A stretch of DNA of 18,976 bases from NCBI GenBank assembly GCA_009692275.1, contig SHZL01000016.1:1-18976 (forward strand), given 5' to 3'. This document shows positions 14,761-18,976 of the stretch, one piece after another. Positions within the stretch are counted from its first letter, which is position 1. The number at the start of each line of letters is the position of its first letter. This stretch comes from Lysobacterales bacterium. GTDB taxonomy: Bacteria > Pseudomonadota > Gammaproteobacteria > Xanthomonadales > SZUA-36. The notes beneath the pieces are model-generated. The model made no database searches. It saw only the letters and a list, made by a program, of their open reading frames with translations, and was not told where the DNA came from. The position numbers and the translations under genes were made by a program.

Positions 14761-17100
14761 TCAGGCCGGATGCCGGCGCAGCCGCTCAATGCACAGCAAT
14801 ACTTTCTCCGGGGTGGCAGGCGCATCCAGTGCCGGAAGGGCCCGGCCGGGCCGGACCGAAGCAATGGCCTGGTTGATGGCACTGTGCACCGAGATGGCCA
14901 GCATCAGCGGTGGTTCACCCACCGCCTTGGAACGGTGGATGGCGGGTTCGTGACTTTCCCCGCCTGGCCAGATATTCACGTGGAACTTTTCGGGCACATC
15001 GCTGCTCACCGGAATCTTGTAGGTCGAGGGCGCGTGGGTGCGCAGAGCGCCTTTTTGGTCCCACCACAATTCCTCACTGGTCAGCCAGCCAACGCCCTGC
15101 ACAAACCCACCTTCAATCTGGCCAAGATCAATGGCCGGATTAATCGAGCGGCCCACGTCATGCAGGATATCGACCTGGCGTAAGCGGTATTCCCCGGTCA
15201 ACGTGTCGATTTCCACTTCGGAGACGGCAGCTCCATAAGCGAAATACAGGAATGGCCGGCCGCTGGCGGTGGCGCGGTCGTAGTGGATCTTGGGTGTCCG
15301 GTAATAACCCGTGGAGGACAGGGAAATCCGGCCCAGATACGCTTCCATGACCAGTTGGGCAAAGGTCCGCTCGATAGTGCCGATGCGCACCATTTCGTGC
15401 TCGAAGCGGATTTCTTCCACAGCAACGGCATACTTCCCGGCAGCAAAAGTCACCAGTCGCTGCCTGATGGTGGTGCAGGCATCCAGCGCAGCCATGGCAT
15501 TCATGTCGGTTCCGGAGGATGCGGCCGTGGCGGAGGTATTGGGCACTTTGGAGGTGTTGGTCGCGGTAATCTTGACCCGCTCCAGGCCCACGCGAAACGC
15601 ATCGGCTACCACCTGGGCCACCTTGATGAACAGGCCCTGGCCCATTTCAGTGCCGCCGTGGTTCAGATGGATACTGCCATCCTTGTACACGTGGACCAGC
15701 GCACCTGCCTGGTTCATGAACGTGGTCGTGAACGCAATGCCGAATTTGACCGGCGTCAGTGCAATGCCGCGCCGGGTCACCGGGCTCGAAAGGTTAAATT
15801 CCGCAATGGCTGCACGCCGTTCCCGATAGGCTGAGGCATGCTCTAGTTCGTCCATCAGTTGCGGCAGGATATTGTCTTCGACTGTCATGTGATAGGGCGT
15901 TACGTTGCGCCCCGTGTCGCGCCCTGGGCCGTCATACAGATTGGCCCTGCGCACCTGCAGGGGGTCAAGGCCGAGATCCGCCGCAATGGCGTCCATGATC
16001 CGCTCTATTCCCATCATGCCCTGTGGGCCGCCAAACCCGCGAAAGGCGGTATTGGACACGGTGTTGGTGCGGCAGCGATACGACAGGATGTGCACGTTCG
16101 GCAGGTAGTACGCATTGTCACTGTGGAACATGGCCCGGTCATTGATCGGGCCGGATAAATCCGCTGACATGCCGCACAGCGAAGCCAGTTCGATGTCAGC
16201 GCCGGAAATAAGCCCGGCATCGTCGTAACCCACTTCGTAGCGAATGCGAAAATCATGACGCTTGCCGGTGCTGATCATGTCGTCGTCGCGGTCCAGGCGC
16301 AGCTTGGCCGGGCGCCCGGTTTGGTGCGCCACCAGTGCAGTCAGCAATGCCCACTGCGCCGCCTGGGTTTCCTTGCCGCCAAACGCGCCGCCCATGCGCC
16401 GCACTTCAACGGTTACCGCATTGTCCGGCCGGCCCAGCATTTGCGCGGCAAGATGCTGCAGTTCCGAAGGATGCTGGGTGGAGGAATAAATCAGCAGGTC
16501 GCCATCTTCCTGCGGGACGCTCATGGCGGCCTGGCCTTCAAGGTAAAAATGATCCTGGCCGCCGGTGCGTAATTCTCCCTGCAGACGATGTGCCGCTGCA
16601 GCGATGGCGGCACGGGCATCGCTCCGCTGCATTTCGTGTGGCGGGCTCACATAAGCTTCTTGCGCCAGGGCTGACTCGATATCCAGTATCGCCGGCAGTT
16701 CCTCGATGTCCATCCGGGCCAGGCGCGCTGCCCGGCGTGCGCTGTCGCGGTCGGTCGCAGCAACGGCAAACAGCACCTGCCCGCAGAAATGCACAAATTC
16801 ACTGGCCAGCAATTCTTCATCCAGAGTGTGCATGGGACTGATGTCATTCACAGCGGGAATGTCCGCCGCCGTCAGCACCGCACACACACCGGGAAAGCGC
16901 TTAACCTCTTCCAGGTCCAGTTGGCGAATCCTGCCGTGGGCTACGCGGCTGGTGCCCACGTATACATGCAGCAGGCCGGCAGGTTCTGGCAGGTCATCTA
17001 CATAATGCGCCCGGCCGGTGACGTGCTTGATGGCACTGTCGTGTGGCAGGGCCTGGTGGACTGCCAATGGATGCTGCGCTGTTGGCGCTTTGGCTTTCAT
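14761..17100 (-). CDS. xdhB: XdhB, xanthine dehydrogenase molybdopterin-binding subunit
   Basis: This is the large Moco-containing subunit that hydroxylates hypoxanthine and xanthine to urate. It has 779 residues, the usual length. Catalytic-site features are GGAFGGKE with E244, DRAMFHSDNAYYLPN with R322, FRGFGGPQGM (353-362), and the catalytic base E729 in AVGEPPLML; these match E802, R880 and E1261 of bovine enzyme. E244 and R322 are the pair that favours purines over aldehydes, supporting xanthine dehydrogenase rather than a CO or aldehyde oxidase. The ATG at 17100 overlaps the xdhA TGA as ATGA; the frame continues upstream to 17130, but that part is inside xdhA. Confidence 0.97.
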   Translation of the reverse strand: MKAKAPTAQHPLAVHQALPHDSAIKHVTGRAHYVDDLPEPAGLLHVYVGTSRVAHGRIRQLDLEEVKRFPGVCAVLTAADIPAVNDISPMHTLDEELLASEFVHFCGQVLFAVAATDRDSARRAARLARMDIEELPAILDIESALAQEAYVSPPHEMQRSDARAAIAAAAHRLQGELRTGGQDHFYLEGQAAMSVPQEDGDLLIYSSTQHPSELQHLAAQMLGRPDNAVTVEVRRMGGAFGGKETQAAQWALLTALVAHQTGRPAKLRLDRDDDMISTGKRHDFRIRYEVGYDDAGLISGADIELASLCGMSADLSGPINDRAMFHSDNAYYLPNVHILSYRCRTNTVSNTAFRGFGGPQGMMGIERIMDAIAADLGLDPLQVRRANLYDGPGRDTGRNVTPYHMTVEDNILPQLMDELEHASAYRERRAAIAEFNLSSPVTRRGIALTPVKFGIAFTTTFMNQAGALVHVYKDGSIHLNHGGTEMGQGLFIKVAQVVADAFRVGLERVKITATNTSKVPNTSATAASSGTDMNAMAALDACTTIRQRLVTFAAGKYAVAVEEIRFEHEMVRIGTIERTFAQLVMEAYLGRISLSSTGYYRTPKIHYDRATASGRPFLYFAYGAAVSEVEIDTLTGEYRLRQVDILHDVGRSINPAIDLGQIEGGFVQGVGWLTSEELWWDQKGALRTHAPSTYKIPVSSDVPEKFHVNIWPGGESHEPAIHRSKAVGEPPLMLAISVHSAINQAIASVRPGRALPALDAPATPEKVLLCIERLRRHPA

Positions 17101-18611
17101 GCCCGTGTTCCAGCCTGTCCCGGGCCACATAACTGTGCAGGCTCAGTGGAGGTGGTCTCAAGAAAAAAGCGCCGGAGTAAATTCTGCGCCGCAAGCAGCC
17201 GGTATTCACGGCTGGCCCGCCAGTCGCTCAATGGCGAGTAGTCTTCAGCCAGCGCTGCACGGGCCCGAGTCATGACCTGGGGCAGAGTCTCATCGTTCCA
17301 TGGCTGGCCGAGCAGTACCTGTTCGGTGGACCTTGCCCGCAAGGGCGTCCCGGCCATTCCACCAAAACAGATCCTGGCATCAATCACCTTGCCATCCTGC
17401 AGACGAATACAAAATGCAGCGCAAACTGCTGAGACATCCTGATCAAAACGCTTGGAAAGTTTATACACCGCATAGTGCTGACCAGCGACCGGCAGGGGCA
17501 GCACCACGGCTTCGACACATTCGCCGGGCTGCAGATCCTGCTTGCCGTATTCGATAAAATAATCCTCCAGTGGAATTTCGCGCCGCCCTGCGGAACTGCT
17601 CAACAGAAGACGAGCACCCAGGGCAATCAGGGCCGGAGGCATGTCACCCACGGGTGAGCCGTTGGCAATGTTTCCCCCCATGGTGCCGGCGTTTCGCACC
17701 TGCACCGCGCCCAGCCGGCTCAGCATCCGGCGCATTTCCGGAAACGCGCTGACCAGTGTGGCCAGCGCATCGGTATAGGTAACCGCCGCGCCGATGGCAA
17801 TCGTGCCTGCCGCTTCGTCCCGCTCAATGCGCGGCAATTCACTCACCTGGCAGAGGCTGATCACGGTATCAAATACCCGCAACTGCTTGGTCATCCACAG
17901 GCCGACATCAGTGGCGCCTGCGACCAGTTGCGCAGCGGGATACAGCCGCAGTAATTCCCAGACTTCGGCTAATGTCCGCGGCGCGAAGAACCGGCGACCC
18001 TGGAATTCGAGCTGCAACATCGAGTCCCGCTGCAGCGGCTGCAGTTTTGCAACCAGTTCCTCCTGCCTGTTGCTGAACTGATCCACCGGAGCTTGTTCCA
18101 TTGCCTGCACCACTGCGCGAACAATCGGCGCATACCCGGTGCAGCGGCACAGGTTGCCGGCCAGGGCCTCGTCAATGCGCTGCCGGTCAAGTGCCGGCCC
18201 GTTGGTCGCTTGAATTGCGGGCTGGTGGAACAGGGTGAACAGGCTCATGACAAATCCCGGTGTACAGAACCCGCACTGTGAACCGTGCTGGTCCACCATG
18301 GCCTGCTGCACCGGATGCAGGGACTCGCCCGAAGCATCCTGAACGGCAAGGTCTTCCACGGTCACTAGTTGCTTGCCGTCCAGGGTGGGCAGTAACTGGA
18401 TACAGGAATTGAAGGCCCGGTAGCGCATGGCGCCGTCGACTACTTCGCCCAGTGCAACGGTGCAGGCGCCGCAATCACCTTCGGCACAGCCTTCTTTCGT
18501 ACCGGTCCTGCGCACCCGCGTGCGCAACCACTCCAGCACGGTCATTTGCGGATCGAAGCCGGACAACTCCTGCAGCTCATTACCCAGCAAAAAACGGATG
18601 GATTCAGGCAT
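17097..18611 (-). CDS. xdhA: XdhA, xanthine dehydrogenase Fe-S/FAD subunit
   Basis: XdhA passes electrons from the Moco site in XdhB through two [2Fe-2S] clusters to FAD, and usually to NAD+. The 504-residue protein begins with a plant-type ferredoxin domain: C42, C47 and C50 (GCAEGDCGAC) with C70. The second cluster domain has C113, C116, C155 and C157 (QCGFCTPGF, NLCRCTGY). The FAD domain follows, with LVAGATDVGLWMTK and VRNAGTMGGNIANGSPVGD, then a CO-dehydrogenase-flavoprotein C-terminal region. The chain is the two-subunit bacterial form (FeS plus FAD together). It starts 6 nt after the uraH stop and its stop overlaps the xdhB start. Confidence 0.97.
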   Translation of the reverse strand: MPESIRFLLGNELQELSGFDPQMTVLEWLRTRVRRTGTKEGCAEGDCGACTVALGEVVDGAMRYRAFNSCIQLLPTLDGKQLVTVEDLAVQDASGESLHPVQQAMVDQHGSQCGFCTPGFVMSLFTLFHQPAIQATNGPALDRQRIDEALAGNLCRCTGYAPIVRAVVQAMEQAPVDQFSNRQEELVAKLQPLQRDSMLQLEFQGRRFFAPRTLAEVWELLRLYPAAQLVAGATDVGLWMTKQLRVFDTVISLCQVSELPRIERDEAAGTIAIGAAVTYTDALATLVSAFPEMRRMLSRLGAVQVRNAGTMGGNIANGSPVGDMPPALIALGARLLLSSSAGRREIPLEDYFIEYGKQDLQPGECVEAVVLPLPVAGQHYAVYKLSKRFDQDVSAVCAAFCIRLQDGKVIDARICFGGMAGTPLRARSTEQVLLGQPWNDETLPQVMTRARAALAEDYSPLSDWRASREYRLLAAQNLLRRFFLETTSTEPAQLCGPGQAGTRA

Positions 18612-18617
18612 GCAGGT

Positions 18618-18971
18618 TCAACTGCCCCTGTAGGTGGTATAGCCAAACGGTGAAATCAGCAGGGGCACGTGATAATTCTGCTGCGCGTCCGCCACGCAAA
18701 AGCGCACGACTACCTGGTCGAGAAAGGGTTGCTCTTCGGTTTGCTTCCTGGCTTGCCGTGCAAAATAGGCTCCGGCATGGAACACCAGTTCATACTGGCC
18801 GCGCTCAAGCGCCGTGCCGTGCAACAAAGGCTGGTCACAGCGGCCGTCGCTGTTGGTGGTAGCGGTCAATAACAACCGTCGCGACGTTCCCAGCCGGTAT
18901 AACTCGATCTTAATGCCGGCACCTGGCTTTCCTGCTGCCGTGTCCAGTACGTGTGTAGTCAAGGCACCCAT
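18618..18971 (-). CDS. uraH: UraH, 5-hydroxyisourate hydrolase (transthyretin-like)
   Basis: UraH hydrolyses 5-hydroxyisourate to OHCU (2-oxo-4-hydroxy-4-carboxy-5-ureidoimidazoline), the step after urate hydroxylation. The 117-residue protein shows the family landmarks H7 in LTTHVLDTA, R44 in SDGRCDQPL, H101 in YHVPLLISPFGY and the signature C-terminal tetrapeptide YRGS (114-117). There is no signal peptide, so it is cytoplasmic, although PuuD exposes its cytochrome to the periplasm. It is the first visible gene of the minus-strand operon. Only 5 nt lie upstream within the window, so its ribosome binding site and the operon promoter cannot be assessed. Confidence 0.97.
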   Translation of the reverse strand: MGALTTHVLDTAAGKPGAGIKIELYRLGTSRRLLLTATTNSDGRCDQPLLHGTALERGQYELVFHAGAYFARQARKQTEEQPFLDQVVVRFCVADAQQNYHVPLLISPFGYTTYRGS

Positions 18972-18976
18972 GGTTT

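Overview
The window is a compact, protein-dense stretch of a chromosome from a gammaproteobacterium. The evidence is a TamA/TamB pair in the usual order, a DUF3144-type small protein, bacterial-type molybdenum cofactor (Moco) genes and a proteobacterial xanthine dehydrogenase cluster. GC content is moderately high (about 60% by eye). The genus cannot be named from this sequence. No rRNA, tRNA, IS element, prophage or CRISPR array was seen, and no gap between genes exceeds about 115 bp.

Left part, + strand (1-8443). The window opens inside tamA (outer-membrane Omp85 barrel), followed by tamB with ATGA overlap. Next come two translationally coupled genes for exported proteins: an unrecognised alpha-helical, HEAT-like protein and a secreted M14 zinc carboxypeptidase. 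The carboxypeptidase has every expected metal and catalytic residue, but a single in-frame TAG splits it at codon 175. It also carries a 12-bp tandem repeat (DTLG x4) and two copies of a W-x-DP-x-x-(S/T)GEG module at its C-terminus. A small DUF3144-like gene follows.

Middle part, + strand (8477-10272). moaA, moaD and moaE are tightly overlapped. They encode cyclic pyranopterin formation and the two molybdopterin synthase subunits. A 14-bp sequence carrying ATG is present three times at the moaA start, giving two mini-ORFs whose stops overlap the next ATG.

Right part, - strand (18971 down to 10388). A single-direction run of eight genes, probably one operon, reads uraH, xdhA, xdhB, a split-barrel flavin/F420-type protein, xdhC, an adenine-deaminase-type gene, puuD and moaC. 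Together they describe adenine -> hypoxanthine -> xanthine -> urate -> 5-hydroxyisourate -> OHCU. The deaminase makes hypoxanthine, XdhAB (matured by XdhC) makes urate, membrane-bound cytochrome-linked PuuD oxidises urate, and UraH hydrolyses the product. moaC at the end of this operon, with moaADE converging on it, places much of the Moco pathway beside the Moco enzyme that uses it. Later steps (OHCU decarboxylase, allantoinase) and the operon promoter would lie beyond the right edge.

No wholly new system is evident. The observations most worth a second look are the amber-interrupted carboxypeptidase, the triplicated moaA start, the unexplained split-barrel oxidoreductase inside the xanthine dehydrogenase operon, and the helical exported partner of the carboxypeptidase.
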